A stretch of 64,000 nucleotides of DNA from Haloprofundus salilacus (GTDB lineage Archaea > Halobacteriota > Halobacteria > Halobacteriales > Haloferacaceae). Made by a program: the position numbers and the translations under genes. The DNA lies in assembly GCF_020150815.1 (NCBI RefSeq), contig NZ_CP083723.1, positions 2,728,001-2,792,000 on the forward strand. Direction: 5' to 3'. Positions 33,859 through 42,808 of the stretch are shown one piece after another; positions within the stretch are counted from its first letter, which is position 1, and each line of letters opens with the position of its first letter. The notes beneath the pieces are model-generated. The model did no database searches. It was not told the DNA's origin and worked only from the letters and a program-made list of their open reading frames with translations.

Positions 33859-34199
33859 GGCAGAGGCTTTGCTCACCGCGCCCAAAACGATACCGAAGAC
33901 GGAGACGGAAGGCGGCGTCCGCGGAGCAATCGACGAGGGAGGGCGGAGCGACGAGCGACAGACACCGACGGAACGAGCAACGAGCGACGACGGAACGAGG
34001 GCGAGCGAGTAACAGACGAGTGGCGGTGCGGCCGCTCTCGGCGGGAGCGTCGAAAGAAAGTCCGACCGTCGGGCCGAATCGGCGTTGCTGCGTCCAGAGC
34101 GGGGACGGGCGGGGAGGACTGCTGTGTCAGCGGGAGTCTGCGTCTGCGAAGCGTCGACGCGACGTGCGTACGGGAACGTCGAACCGACGTGCTGGAGGG
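33859..34199. other. 341-bp stretch without a recognised gene
   Basis: Between the ahcY start and the 3' end of a secreted-protein gene. The left part must contain the ahcY promoter. The middle (about 33900-34010) is rich in repeated GACGA/GACGG units and purines on the plus strand. No ORF here has family-like blocks, and no RNA gene was seen. Confidence 0.5.
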
Positions 34200-35240
34200 T
34201 TACGCGCTAGCGTGTTCGTCGTCGGAGACGGTCGGACCCGTTACCGCGGGACCGTTGTCGATTTCGGGCGAGTCGTTGCCGTTACCGTTGCCGTTGTTGC
34301 CCCGTTTTTCGTCCGAATCCTTCGTGTCGACGTCGTCGCCGTCACCGGATTCGTCCGAGGCGTTCTTCCCGTTGGCGTTGCCCGGATGGTCCTCGCCCTT
34401 GTCGGCGCCGTTACCGCTGCCGTTGCCCGCCTTCGACTGGTTACCGCGGTCGGCGTTCGGACCCTTGTCTTCGGGCGGACCCGCGTGGTCGGGGCGGTTC
34501 TCGTCGGCTTTTCCGGGGTTGTTGCCGCGGACGTACTCGGAGACGATCTGTCCGATGCCGCCCTCGCGGTCCTCGTCACCGAGGATGCTCTGGACGAACG
34601 AGGAGACTCGCTGGCCGAACGACATCGGTTCGTCGTCGGCGACGGTGAGCGTCGCCGTCGTGGTCACGGAGTCGTTGTCGGTCGTCGCAGTGACGGTGAT
34701 GGTGACGTTCTCCTCGGGCTCGGGCAGCGAGACGCTGCCGTTCTCGCCGGTCGTGTAGTTGCCGACGCCCGAGTAGTTGCCGTCGGTGACCACGTTGACC
34801 GTCGTATTGTTGACGGCGGTGCTGTTCTCAGTCACCGAAACCGTGGCCTCGCCGTCGTCTCCCTGCGAGACCGACACCGAGAGCCCTTCGCCGGTCGACG
34901 GCGTGAGTTCGACGGACTCGGTCGCCGCGAGCGAATCGTTGGTGACGTTCAGCGTCACGTTCACGGCCGACTTGGGGGCGGGGAGAATCACGGTCCCGTT
35001 TTCGTCGGTCGTGTGGTTGCCGACGCCGGCGTAGTTGCCGTCGGTGGTCACGTTGACCGTCGCGTTCTGCACCGTGGTCGCGTTCTGCGTCACGGTGACC
35101 GTCGCTTCGCCACTGTCGTCATCCTGTTCGACGTTCACGTCGAGGGGTGCGTCCGCCGCAAGTGCGCCTGCAACGCCCGGCGCGACTGCCGTGCAGAGCA
35201 GCACCAATACGAACGTGAGAGTCACTTTTTTCGAACTCAT
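34200..35240 (-). CDS. Secreted repeat protein with Sec signal peptide and disordered Asn/Gly tail
   Basis: 346 residues from the ATG at 35240. A Sec-type signal peptide (VTLTFVLVLLCTAVAPGVAG) precedes two tandem beta-rich modules, about residues 35-110 and 115-185. Both contain TVNV-x-TDGNY-x-GVGN-x-TT-x-ENG and many NxT/NxS sequons, so they look like Ig- or CARDB-like surface domains that may be N-glycosylated. The C-terminal ~140 residues are hydrophilic, with Asn-Gly and Gly-Lys-Glu-Asp runs. No PGF-CTERM or other anchor is seen, so it may be released or held by other means. Confidence 0.75.
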   Translation of the reverse strand: MSSKKVTLTFVLVLLCTAVAPGVAGALAADAPLDVNVEQDDDSGEATVTVTQNATTVQNATVNVTTDGNYAGVGNHTTDENGTVILPAPKSAVNVTLNVTNDSLAATESVELTPSTGEGLSVSVSQGDDGEATVSVTENSTAVNNTTVNVVTDGNYSGVGNYTTGENGSVSLPEPEENVTITVTATTDNDSVTTTATLTVADDEPMSFGQRVSSFVQSILGDEDREGGIGQIVSEYVRGNNPGKADENRPDHAGPPEDKGPNADRGNQSKAGNGSGNGADKGEDHPGNANGKNASDESGDGDDVDTKDSDEKRGNNGNGNGNDSPEIDNGPAVTGPTVSDDEHASA

Positions 35241-35387
35241 CAATTTCGTTGAATCCTGACGAGGAGATAAAGGGGGGTCGTCGTTCACCCGGTTCGATTC
35301 GTTGAAAACGGACGAGAACCGTTTATAACCGTTCAAATGACTCTCTTAGTCGTTTATTAGTTGTTCGGAGAATAAATCTGCGGAGGG

Positions 35388-36677
35388 TTACGTGGCGCGG
35401 TCGAGCGCCTCCCGGGCGTGCTCGGTCGCCCGCTGCATCACCGCCGCGGCGTCGAGCGTGAGCACCTTCCGGTCCCGCATCAGCACCTCGCCGTCGCAGA
35501 CCGTGTGACGCACGTCGGAGCCGCGAACCGCGTAGGCGAGGTGACTCACGGGGTCGTGGGCGGGCGTCAGATGCGGCGCGTCGAAGTCGACGACGACGAG
35601 GTCGGCGTTCGCACCCGCTTCGAGTCGACCGGAGTCGAAGCCTAGCGCGTTCGCGCCACCCCGCGTCGCCATCTCGACGACCGTCTCGGCGGCGACGGCG
35701 CTGGCATCGTCGGCCGCGAGTTTGCCGACCATCGCCGCGTCGCGCATCTCGTCGAACAGGTCGAGATCGTTGTTCGACGCCGCGCCGTCGGTACCCAGCC
35801 CGACCGAGACCCCCGCGTCGAGCATCCGCTGGACCGGCGCGATGCCGCTCGCGAGTTTCATGTTCGAGGCCGGACAGTGAATCACGCTCGTCCCCCGCTC
35901 AGCGAGGAGGTCGATTTCGGCGTCGTCGACGTGGACGCCGTGGGCCACGAAGTCAGCGTCGCCGAGCATCCCGAGATCGTCGGCGTACTTCAGGGGCCGT
36001 TCGCCGCGTTCGTCGACGATGGGGTCGACTTCGTCGGTCGTCTCGTTGGCGTGGTAGTGGACCGGGATTCCGAGGTCGCGGGCGCGAGCGACCGACTCGC
36101 GGAGTTCGTCCTCGCCGACGGTCGTGAGACTGTGCGGCATGTACGCCGTCGAGATTCGTCCCCCCGCTGCGCCGTCGAACTCGGCGGCGATGTCGAGGCT
36201 CTCGTCGATGTCGGCCCGCGCCGCCTCGTCGTCCTTCCCGACGGTGACGACGCCGTGGCCGAGGCGGGCGCGAAGTCCCGCGGAGTCGACAACGTCCACG
36301 ATTTCGGGGACGTCGAAGTACATGTCGGCGAAGCCGATCGTCCCCGAGCGAATCATCTCCACCATCGCCAGTTCCGCGCCGACGCGCACGTCCTCGAGGG
36401 TGAACGCGCCCTCGACGGGCCAGATGTCCTCGCGAAGCCACGTTTCGAGCGGTTTGTCGTCGGCGACGCCGCGGAGCAGCGTCATCGGTACGTGGGTGTG
36501 CGCGTTGACGAGACCGGGCATCACGAGTCCGCCCTCGGCGTCGAGCGTCTCGTCTCCGCTCTCGGTGTCGCCGACGGCGAGAATCTCGCCCGAATCGGTG
36601 TCGACCAGTACGTCGCCGCGCACGACCGATAAATCCGGACGGAGTACCTTCCCGCCGGTGATCTGGAGCGTCGTCAT
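35388..36677 (-). CDS. dadD: SAH / 5'-deoxyadenosine / methylthioadenosine deaminase family amidohydrolase
   Basis: 429 residues from the ATG at 36677. It has the amidohydrolase metal site: NAHTHVPMTLLRG (HxH), the VHYHANET His, DFVAHGVHVD and the GLGTDGAASNNDLDL aspartate. The pattern GTDGAASNN is characteristic of the MtaD/DadD group that deaminates 5'-deoxyadenosine, S-adenosylhomocysteine or methylthioadenosine. The gene symbol is given by family only; the true preference among these substrates is not known. Together with AhcY it could clear nucleoside by-products of SAM-dependent reactions. Confidence 0.87.
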   Translation of the reverse strand: MTTLQITGGKVLRPDLSVVRGDVLVDTDSGEILAVGDTESGDETLDAEGGLVMPGLVNAHTHVPMTLLRGVADDKPLETWLREDIWPVEGAFTLEDVRVGAELAMVEMIRSGTIGFADMYFDVPEIVDVVDSAGLRARLGHGVVTVGKDDEAARADIDESLDIAAEFDGAAGGRISTAYMPHSLTTVGEDELRESVARARDLGIPVHYHANETTDEVDPIVDERGERPLKYADDLGMLGDADFVAHGVHVDDAEIDLLAERGTSVIHCPASNMKLASGIAPVQRMLDAGVSVGLGTDGAASNNDLDLFDEMRDAAMVGKLAADDASAVAAETVVEMATRGGANALGFDSGRLEAGANADLVVVDFDAPHLTPAHDPVSHLAYAVRGSDVRHTVCDGEVLMRDRKVLTLDAAAVMQRATEHAREALDRAT

Positions 36678-36840
36678 GGGTCTCGCTACACCGGAGGCGA
36701 CCAAAGGCGGACCGGTTTTCGCGGCGACCGACGCGGACCGCGCTCCGAACGATGAACGCATTGGAGACCGATGCCGAGTCGTGGCACCGGGGAAACTGTC
36801 TTCGAGGAAAACTTATCAGCTCTGATGAAATAGTTGGCGT

Positions 36841-37227
36841 ATGGCCGTCACAAGGTCCTCGCTCCATCGCCTCGTCGTCGGCGACGAGGACGCCGTCGAG
36901 TGGCTCGCCCTCATCCCCCTCCTCTTCACCACCGAGTGCATCGGCGTCATCGCCTGCCGGAGTTTCGGCGTGTTCTCGCTGCTGCTCGTCCCCGGTACGC
37001 TCCTCACGCTCGCGCTGATGGTGGTCCCGTCGGCGCTGAGCGCGACTAACGGCGGCGGCCTGTTCGGGAGCGTCGTCCTCGGACTCGCGCCCGCCTCTGG
37101 ACTCCAACTCGCGCTGACTGGCGACCCGACGCTCGGCGTCGACATCGCCACTGTTGCCAGCACGGGTGTCGTTGCGGGCGTCGTCTGTGGCGCGACAGGG
37201 TTCGTCGTCGGCGCGGCGATGCGGTAG
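36841..37227 (+). CDS. Haloarchaeal integral membrane protein, unknown
   Basis: 128 residues with about four hydrophobic stretches: WLALIPLLFTTECIGVIACR, FGVFSLLLVPGTLLTLALMVV, LFGSVVLGLAPASGLQLAL and VDIATVASTGVVAGVVCGATGFVVGAA. A TATA-like aaaacttatc lies near 36808-36817, 24-33 bp before the ATG. No family is recognised. It runs in the same direction as hisG 72 bp downstream but no functional link is apparent. Confidence 0.7.
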   Translation: MAVTRSSLHRLVVGDEDAVEWLALIPLLFTTECIGVIACRSFGVFSLLLVPGTLLTLALMVVPSALSATNGGGLFGSVVLGLAPASGLQLALTGDPTLGVDIATVASTGVVAGVVCGATGFVVGAAMR

Positions 37228-37299
37228 CAACTAGAGCGGCGGGGGCCACCGCAGCCACCGGAGGGAAAGACAGTTCTCCCGGGCGTGCGAGCATCCGGT

Positions 37300-38157
37300 A
37301 TGCGAATCGCCGTGCCCAACAAGGGCCGACTGCACGACCCGTCGATGGAACTTCTGGAGCGCGCCGGACTCCACGTCGAGAACGGTGCCGCCCGGAAACT
37401 GTACGCCGAGACCGTCGACCCTGACGTGACCGTCCTCTTCGTCCGCGCGGCCGACATCCCGGGGTACGTCCGCGACGGCGCCGCCGACATGGGAATCACC
37501 GGTCTCGACCAGGCGCGCGAGTCGGGTCACGAACTCACCGACCTGCTGGATTTGGGCTTCGGGAAGTGTCGCCTCGTCCTCGCCGCGCCCGAAGACGGCG
37601 ATATCCACTCGGTCGGCGACATCGAGGGGAAGACCGTCGCCACCGAGTTCCCGCACATCACACGCTCGTTCTTCGAAAAGCGCGGCGTCGACGCCGACGT
37701 GGTCGAAGTGACCGGCGCGACTGAACTAACCCCGCACGTCGAGATGGCCGACGCCATCGTCGACATCACGAGCACGGGGACGACGCTGCGCGTCAACCGC
37801 CTCGCCGTCATCGAGGAGGTGCTGTCGAGTTCGGTCCGCCTGTTCGCGCGGCCCGACGTGGCCGACGACGAGAAGGTGCAGCAGGTACTGACGGCGTTCG
37901 AGTCCGTGCTCGCCGCCGACGGCAAACGCTACCTGATGATGAACGCGCCGAAGTCGAGGTTAGACGAGGTGCGCGAGGTTATCCCCGGAATGGGCGGGCC
38001 GACGGTGATGGACATCGCCGGCGAGTCAGACGACGACGCCACCGTCGCGGTTCACGTCGTCGTCGACGAGCGCGAGGTCTTCGAGACAATCGGCAACCTC
38101 CGAGAGGTCGGCGCGTCGGACATCCTCGTCACCGAAATCGAGCGTCTGGTCGAGTAG
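37300..38157 (+). CDS. hisG: ATP phosphoribosyltransferase HisG (long form)
   Basis: 285 residues from the ATG at 37300. It catalyses the first step of histidine synthesis, ATP plus PRPP to phosphoribosyl-ATP. The catalytic domain has [10 protein letters not shown], the DMGITGLDQ loop, VATEFPHIT and the PRPP loop [14 protein letters not shown]. The long form adds a C-terminal regulatory domain of about 75 residues ([20 protein letters not shown]), which binds histidine for feedback inhibition, so HisZ is not needed. No other his gene adjoins. Confidence 0.95.
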   Translation: MRIAVPNKGRLHDPSMELLERAGLHVENGAARKLYAETVDPDVTVLFVRAADIPGYVRDGAADMGITGLDQARESGHELTDLLDLGFGKCRLVLAAPEDGDIHSVGDIEGKTVATEFPHITRSFFEKRGVDADVVEVTGATELTPHVEMADAIVDITSTGTTLRVNRLAVIEEVLSSSVRLFARPDVADDEKVQQVLTAFESVLAADGKRYLMMNAPKSRLDEVREVIPGMGGPTVMDIAGESDDDATVAVHVVVDEREVFETIGNLREVGASDILVTEIERLVE

Positions 38158-38190
38158 CGCAGTCGAAGACGGGACCACCAGACGGGCGCT

Positions 38191-39171
38191 TCAGCGCCGC
38201 CGGAGGTCCGGTTCGGTGAGTCCGGAGTAGAGCACCACCCGGCCGTACCGTCTCTTCGTCCACGCCGCGACAAGCAGACAGCCGATCGAGAGCGCGGAGA
38301 CGCCGAGCAACCCCGCCTCGGGGCCGAACACGCCGCCAGTGTAGAGATTGGGTCCGTGGCGGTTCACCACCAGAAGCGACGCCGTGGGGTCGACGCCGCT
38401 GACCGGCAGGCCGAACACCGGCCCCTGAAAGACGTTCCACGAGACGTGGAAGCCGACCGGGAGCGCGATTTCGCCGGTCAGTACGTAGGCGAACGCGAGC
38501 AGTACGCCCGCGAATCCGACGCCGAGCGTGCTGACGACGGTGGCACCCGGGTTCGTCGCGTGGAGTAGCGCGAAGACGGCCGCCGAGGCGACGATTGCGC
38601 CGCCGACCGCCCTGTCGGCGTCGAAGTCGGCGTGACCGAACAACCCCTCGGCGAGGTTCGTGACGAGATAGCCGCGAAACAGCAGTTCCTCGTGGAAGCC
38701 GACGAAGACGAACAGCGCGACCGAGAACAGCAGTTCCGGAACGAGCAGTTCGAGCGGGGCGCTGAACACCGCCTCGACGCTCACCCATCCGGCAGAGTAC
38801 TCGACCAGAAAGACGAGCGTCATCAGCGCGGTTCCGAGTCCGAAGCCGACGCCGAGATCGGTCCACCAGTCTCGGTCGACGTGGAGCCCGAAATCCGTGA
38901 AGTAGCGCCGATCGAGGAACGTGCCGCTGAACGAGACGGCCGCGATAGTCGCCGCGCCGAGGAGCACGAGCGGTGCGAACTCGGTGAGACGGGTGAGACC
39001 GTCGCCGACGGCTGCCTCGCCTCCTGACCCGGGTGCGGTGAACGCGACGAGCGCGAACCAGCCGGTGACCGTCAAAGCGACGATGAGCAGCGTCGTCACC
39101 GCAATGCGCCACGGCGCGCGGAGGCGTCGTTCGTCGAGATTCCAGAGTATCTTCGGAACGAGACCGTTCAC
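38191..39171 (-). CDS. CPBP family intramembrane metalloprotease
   Basis: 326 residues with a GTG start and about eight membrane segments. The CPBP (Abi, Rce1-like) motifs are in order: EELLFRG in VGFHEELLFRGYL, FALLHATN and HVSWN. These Glu and His residues form the intramembrane active site. Family members cleave prenylated proteins or act in bacteriocin self-immunity. The substrate is unknown here. Confidence 0.88.
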   Translation of the reverse strand: MNGLVPKILWNLDERRLRAPWRIAVTTLLIVALTVTGWFALVAFTAPGSGGEAAVGDGLTRLTEFAPLVLLGAATIAAVSFSGTFLDRRYFTDFGLHVDRDWWTDLGVGFGLGTALMTLVFLVEYSAGWVSVEAVFSAPLELLVPELLFSVALFVFVGFHEELLFRGYLVTNLAEGLFGHADFDADRAVGGAIVASAAVFALLHATNPGATVVSTLGVGFAGVLLAFAYVLTGEIALPVGFHVSWNVFQGPVFGLPVSGVDPTASLLVVNRHGPNLYTGGVFGPEAGLLGVSALSIGCLLVAAWTKRRYGRVVLYSGLTEPDLRRR

Positions 39172-39393
39172 CGGACGTTCACCCGCCCGGATCTCTCCGT
39201 CGGAGCGGCGAAAACCGCCAAACGAGGCCGTCTCGCGGCGAACCAGCGCCGCACCGAGTGACGAAGAACGTCCATATTCGTTCTTACGCTCACGAACGTA
39301 CTACTTGTATCTATCCGTCGTCGGAGTTCTGCTCGTTTGCTGTCAGAACCCGGGGCGGGCGGCCGAGATTCGGTGCGAATCCGGCGAGTTCCG

Positions 39394-39765
39394 TCAGCCC
39401 GGAGCGCTCTGCCAGAGCGCGAGCAGACTGAACAGGAGCGCCCCGAGGATGACGGTGACGACGAAGTGGATGACGACGATGTAGGCCGTCAACCGCCATG
39501 ACCGGTCGTAGAGATATCTCACCGCGGCAGCGTCGAGCGCGAGCGCCGCCGGGAGCGCCAGTGCCGCCGAGACGCCGAACGTCGTTGCGAGAACTGCGAC
39601 GACGGCGGGAAGGGGACCGACGGCGAAGGCGTTACGGATGGCGACGTCGCCGAGGACGTTGCGGGCGGCGATGTGGGCGGTCACCGAGAGAAACAGCGCG
39701 AACAGGCCGACGGTTCCGGCGATGGCGACCGGACTGCCGAGCGTCGTCTGCAGCGGAACGACCAT
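39394..39765 (-). CDS. Haloarchaeal membrane protein (DUF7473-like)
   Basis: 123 residues from the ATG at 39765 with four hydrophobic segments: VAIAGTVGLFALFLSVTAHI, the AVGPLPAVVAVLATTFGVSAAL stretch, LALPAALALDAAA and the long YIVVIHFVVTVILGALLFSLLAL. The frame is open further upstream but without coding character. It lies 222 bp after the protease gene on the same strand. The label is a memory-based guess and the function is unknown. Confidence 0.68.
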   Translation of the reverse strand: MVVPLQTTLGSPVAIAGTVGLFALFLSVTAHIAARNVLGDVAIRNAFAVGPLPAVVAVLATTFGVSAALALPAALALDAAAVRYLYDRSWRLTAYIVVIHFVVTVILGALLFSLLALWQSAPG

Positions 39766-39905
39766 GCGGGCGCTTCGACCCCCGACCGTATGGTGTTTTC
39801 CGAACGCGACGGACGATGAAAGCGCCGAACGACAGGCGCGATGGGCGAAAGGCGAACCGGATCGACCAACCGACCGACTTTGTGAGTCGCTCCCGAACCA
39901 TCCGT

Positions 39906-40421
39906 ATGCCGACCGATGGCGATACGGAGACCGATGAGACACCAGAGACTGACGGTGCTCCAGAGACCGACGCAGACGGAGGCGACAGAGGCCGACACGA
40001 GGGGCACGACAGAAACGGACGCGACGAACGCAGCGAACGCGACGACGACAACGACGCGGAACCGAGTTCTCCGAACGCCGAGAGGAAGGAACCGAACCCG
40101 CCGGAGAACCTCCCGACGGCGGTGGCGGAGACGCTTCGAGCGCTCTCGACGGAGAACCTCCGCGAGGCGGTAGTCTACGGACAGGAGTTGCTGCAGGTGC
40201 AGCGGAAAACGGCGCCGCGCATCGACCCGAAACCCGGCGAGGAGTTCGTCCGCGTCGAGGACCGCGACGGCTACACGCTAGTCGTTAAACGCGAACCCTG
40301 TGGCAACGACTGCGAGGACTGCCCGCACGGGCCGTACGTGTACCACGTGACAGAAGAGGTGACGCCGAGCGGGGAGCGACGAGCGCGTTGGGCGCTCATC
40401 GGTCGCGTCAGCGAAACGTGA
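39906..40421 (+). CDS. Conserved haloarchaeal protein with a Cys-rich CPHGPY motif
   Basis: 171 residues from the ATG at 39906. The first ~65 residues are a disordered Asp/Glu/Thr/Arg-rich segment. The ordered part has LPTAVAETLRALSTENLREAV as a helix, then beta strands DGYTLVVKREPCG and the motif CGNDCEDCPHGPYVYHV with three cysteines and a histidine that could bind zinc, ending in RARWALIGRV. It resembles the short zinc-binding domain seen in DUF6788-like proteins, though this match is weak. It is convergent with tbp and ends directly beside it. Confidence 0.72.
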   Translation: MPTDGDTETDETPETDGAPETDADGGDRGRHEGHDRNGRDERSERDDDNDAEPSSPNAERKEPNPPENLPTAVAETLRALSTENLREAVVYGQELLQVQRKTAPRIDPKPGEEFVRVEDRDGYTLVVKREPCGNDCEDCPHGPYVYHVTEEVTPSGERRARWALIGRVSET

Positions 40422-40982
40422 TCAGTCGAGAAGACCGAGTTCCGAGAGCCGACTGACGATCTTGTCGACAGCGTGTTCGGCGTCGACCGGTTGTTTGCCG
40501 CCCGTGATGACGAGTTTGCCGGAGCCGAAGAGAAGCGCAACGACTTTCGGTTCGTCGAGGCGGTAGACGAGACCCGGGAACTGCTCGGGTTCGTACTCGA
40601 TGTTCTCGAGACCGAGACCGATGGCGATGGCGTTCAGATTGAGGTTGCGTCCGAGGTCGGCGCTCGTGACAATGTTCTGGACGGTTATCTCGGGGTCCTC
40701 GTCGACGGGTATCTGGAGTTCGCGGAGTTTGTCGAAGACGATGCCGAGACTCTCGTGGACGTCGTCGGTGGATTTCGCGCCCGTGCAGACGATTTTCCCC
40801 GATCGGAAGATGAGCGCGGCCGATTTCGGGTTCTGGGTGCGGTAGACGAGACCCGGGAACTGCTCGGGGTCGTAGTCCGCCCCCTCCAGGTCCATCGCGA
40901 CGCTCTGAAGGTCGAGTTCCTGCCCGATTCCCGTGGAGGCAACTACGTTCTCAATGTTGATGGTGTCCTTGGGGTCACTCAT
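40422..40982 (-). CDS. tbp: TATA-box binding protein
   Basis: 186 residues. It has two direct repeats of about 90 residues that form the saddle: NIENVVASTGIGQELDLQSVA with FPGLVYRTQNPKSAALIFRSG, and VQNIVTSADLGRNLNLNAIAI with FPGLVYRLDEPKVVALLFGSG. GKIVCTGAK and GKLVITGGK end each repeat. With TFB it recruits RNA polymerase to TATA boxes. Haloarchaea usually have several paralogues; this looks like the main chromosomal copy, with tandem TATA-like sites upstream. Confidence 0.96.
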   Translation of the reverse strand: MSDPKDTINIENVVASTGIGQELDLQSVAMDLEGADYDPEQFPGLVYRTQNPKSAALIFRSGKIVCTGAKSTDDVHESLGIVFDKLRELQIPVDEDPEITVQNIVTSADLGRNLNLNAIAIGLGLENIEYEPEQFPGLVYRLDEPKVVALLFGSGKLVITGGKQPVDAEHAVDKIVSRLSELGLLD

Positions 40983-40989
40983 GGAACGG

Positions 40990-41019
40990 TTTAAGTATCG
41001 TATTTAAGGTTTAAAAAGG
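40990..41019 (-). promoter_or_regulatory. Tandem TTTAA motifs in the tbp promoter
   Basis: Three TTTAA-type motifs occur within 30 bp upstream of the tbp ATG at 40982: at 40990-40995 (next to the start), 41003-41007 and 41010-41016. Read on the coding strand they are ctttttaaacc, cttaaatac and cttaaacc. The outermost one is placed as a normal TATA box, about 28 bp before the ATG. The inner ones overlap the initiation zone. Extra TBP-like sites suggest autoregulation by TBP, which is inference. Confidence 0.5.
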
Positions 41020-41150
41020 TTGGTGCAGAGGCTGATAGGTTCGATTTCTAGGAGTTCGTGCGATATCGAGCCGCTCGGCGGGTCGAACCCGAAGAGACGC
41101 TCACTCTGACCGTTCGACACGCTCATACGTCGGCCCCGACAGATTCGACC

Positions 41151-42122
41151 GTGTACTGTCTGGAACTCGCGGGCGAGGACGACGCGTTCGCCGCCTACGA
41201 GGCCCGCGCGGCGGCCGGAGAACCGGATCTCGCCGCGCCCGGCGTCGCCATCGCGCGAACGCTCGACGCGGCGCGCGCGAGAACGCTCGCCTACACCCGC
41301 CGAGCGAGCGATCTGCTCGGTCACACCGACGCCAGCGTCGAGAGCGCGCGGACGCTCCTCGAAGCGGCGTCGCTGTCGCGGGAGGGGACCGTCGCCGTCC
41401 GCGCCCGGGACGTTCGCGGCGAGAGCGGCATCTCGACGAGTGCAGCCGAGCGCGAACTCGGCGGCGTGCTGGTCGACCGCGGTTACGCCGTCGACCTCGA
41501 CGACCCCGACAACGTTCTCAGAGTTGTCTTTGCGGGCGAGCGTTGTTTCGTGGGGTGGCAGCTCGCCGAGAGCGTCCGCGACTACGGGAGCAGGCGACCG
41601 ACCGACCGACCGTTCTTCCAACCGGGGAGCATGGCGCCGCTGGACGCCCGCGCGTTCGCCAACATCGCCGGGGCGAGACCGGGCGCGAGGATTTTAGACC
41701 CGATGTGCGGCACAGGCGGCACGCTCATCGAGGCGGGACTCGTCGGTGCGACGCCCGTCGGCGTCGACGCGCAGGCGAAGATGGCCGCCGGCGCGCGGAC
41801 GAACCTCGACGCCTACGTCGACGGCGACGCCCACGTCGTCCGCGGCGACGCCACGTCCTTGCCGTTTCGCGACGACGCCGTCGACGGCGTCGTCTTCGAC
41901 GCGCCGTACGGTCGACAGTCGAAGATTGCGAGACACACGCTCCGCGATTTGGTCTCGGGTGCGCTCGAGGAGGCGCACCGCGTCGCCCCGCGTGGCGTCG
42001 TCGTCGCCGACCGCTCCTGGCACGAGGAAGCCGAAGATGCGGGATGGACCGTCGACGCGACGTTCGAGCGGCGCGTGCATCGGTCGCTCGTCAGGCACGT
42101 CCACGTACTGCGAGACGAGTAG
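41151..42122 (+). CDS. trmG10: tRNA (guanine(10)-N2)-dimethyltransferase TrmG10
   Basis: 323 residues with the preferred GTG start at 41151, which gives the usual YCLELAGEDDAFAAYEA opening; the frame is open 93 bp upstream. A THUMP-type RNA-binding region occupies about residues 1-150. The Rossmann methyltransferase has ILDPMCGTGGTLIEAGL, GVDAQAKMA, and DAPYGRQSK as the target-base motif (DPPYG in most homologues). It methylates G10 in tRNA. It diverges from tbp with 168 bp between. Confidence 0.87.
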   Translation: MYCLELAGEDDAFAAYEARAAAGEPDLAAPGVAIARTLDAARARTLAYTRRASDLLGHTDASVESARTLLEAASLSREGTVAVRARDVRGESGISTSAAERELGGVLVDRGYAVDLDDPDNVLRVVFAGERCFVGWQLAESVRDYGSRRPTDRPFFQPGSMAPLDARAFANIAGARPGARILDPMCGTGGTLIEAGLVGATPVGVDAQAKMAAGARTNLDAYVDGDAHVVRGDATSLPFRDDAVDGVVFDAPYGRQSKIARHTLRDLVSGALEEAHRVAPRGVVVADRSWHEEAEDAGWTVDATFERRVHRSLVRHVHVLRDE

Positions 42123-42178
42123 GTCGCAGTCGAGTCAGGGCGCACCGACGCTACGCGCTACGTCTTCCCGAGAGTCCG

Positions 42179-42808
42179 TCACGACTCCTGCGCGATGACC
42201 GTCTCACCCGCCCGCACGCGCTGACCTTTCTCGACGCAGAGATCGGTCCCGTCGAACCGTTCCGGCAACAGCACGTCGGCGCGACTGCCGAAGGCGATGT
42301 GGCCGATGCGCTGCCCGCGTTCGAACGTCGTCCCCGCCTCGACGTACGGGTGGATGCGCCGGGCGAACGCGCCCGCGATGAGCGACACTTCGTACTCGCC
42401 GCAGTCGATATCGACGCGTTCGTTTCGCATTGAATCCTTCGAGAACGCCGGTTTGTGCGCCCCCGGTCGGTGAGTCACCGACTCGACGTCTCCATCGGCG
42501 GGCGCGCGGTTGACGTGGACGTCAGTGACGTTCATGAACACGCCGACGCGCACCCGGTCGCCCTCACGTCGAATCACGGAGACGCGTCCGTCGGCGGGCG
42601 AGACGAACCCCGACTCGGGCGCGACGCGGTCGGGGTCGCGGAAGAACCAGACGACGAACAGCGCCGCCCCGACGCAGAGGAGACCGAGCGGCGGGACGAG
42701 AACCGAAAGCGGCAGGGCCAGGAGCGCCGGCGGAAGCCCGTAGCGCCGCATCGACGGGGCGAACTGTCGCGGAACCGCCGCCGTGAGGCGTCCGATGAGT
42801 GAGACCAT
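42179..42808 (-). CDS. asd: Archaetidylserine decarboxylase (phosphatidylserine decarboxylase family)
   Basis: 209 residues with two N-terminal hydrophobic segments (LPPALLALPLSVLV, LGLLCVGAALFVVWF). The family blocks are FVSPADGRVSVI, VGVFMNVTDVHVNRAPADG, RNERV and IGHIAFGSRADVLLP, in which the Gly-Ser is the self-cleavage site that makes the pyruvoyl group. It decarboxylates archaetidylserine to archaetidylethanolamine in polar lipid synthesis. The short form is usual in archaea. Its ATG directly follows the stop of the RfcC gene, so the two are in one operon. Confidence 0.9.
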   Translation of the reverse strand: MVSLIGRLTAAVPRQFAPSMRRYGLPPALLALPLSVLVPPLGLLCVGAALFVVWFFRDPDRVAPESGFVSPADGRVSVIRREGDRVRVGVFMNVTDVHVNRAPADGDVESVTHRPGAHKPAFSKDSMRNERVDIDCGEYEVSLIAGAFARRIHPYVEAGTTFERGQRIGHIAFGSRADVLLPERFDGTDLCVEKGQRVRAGETVIAQES

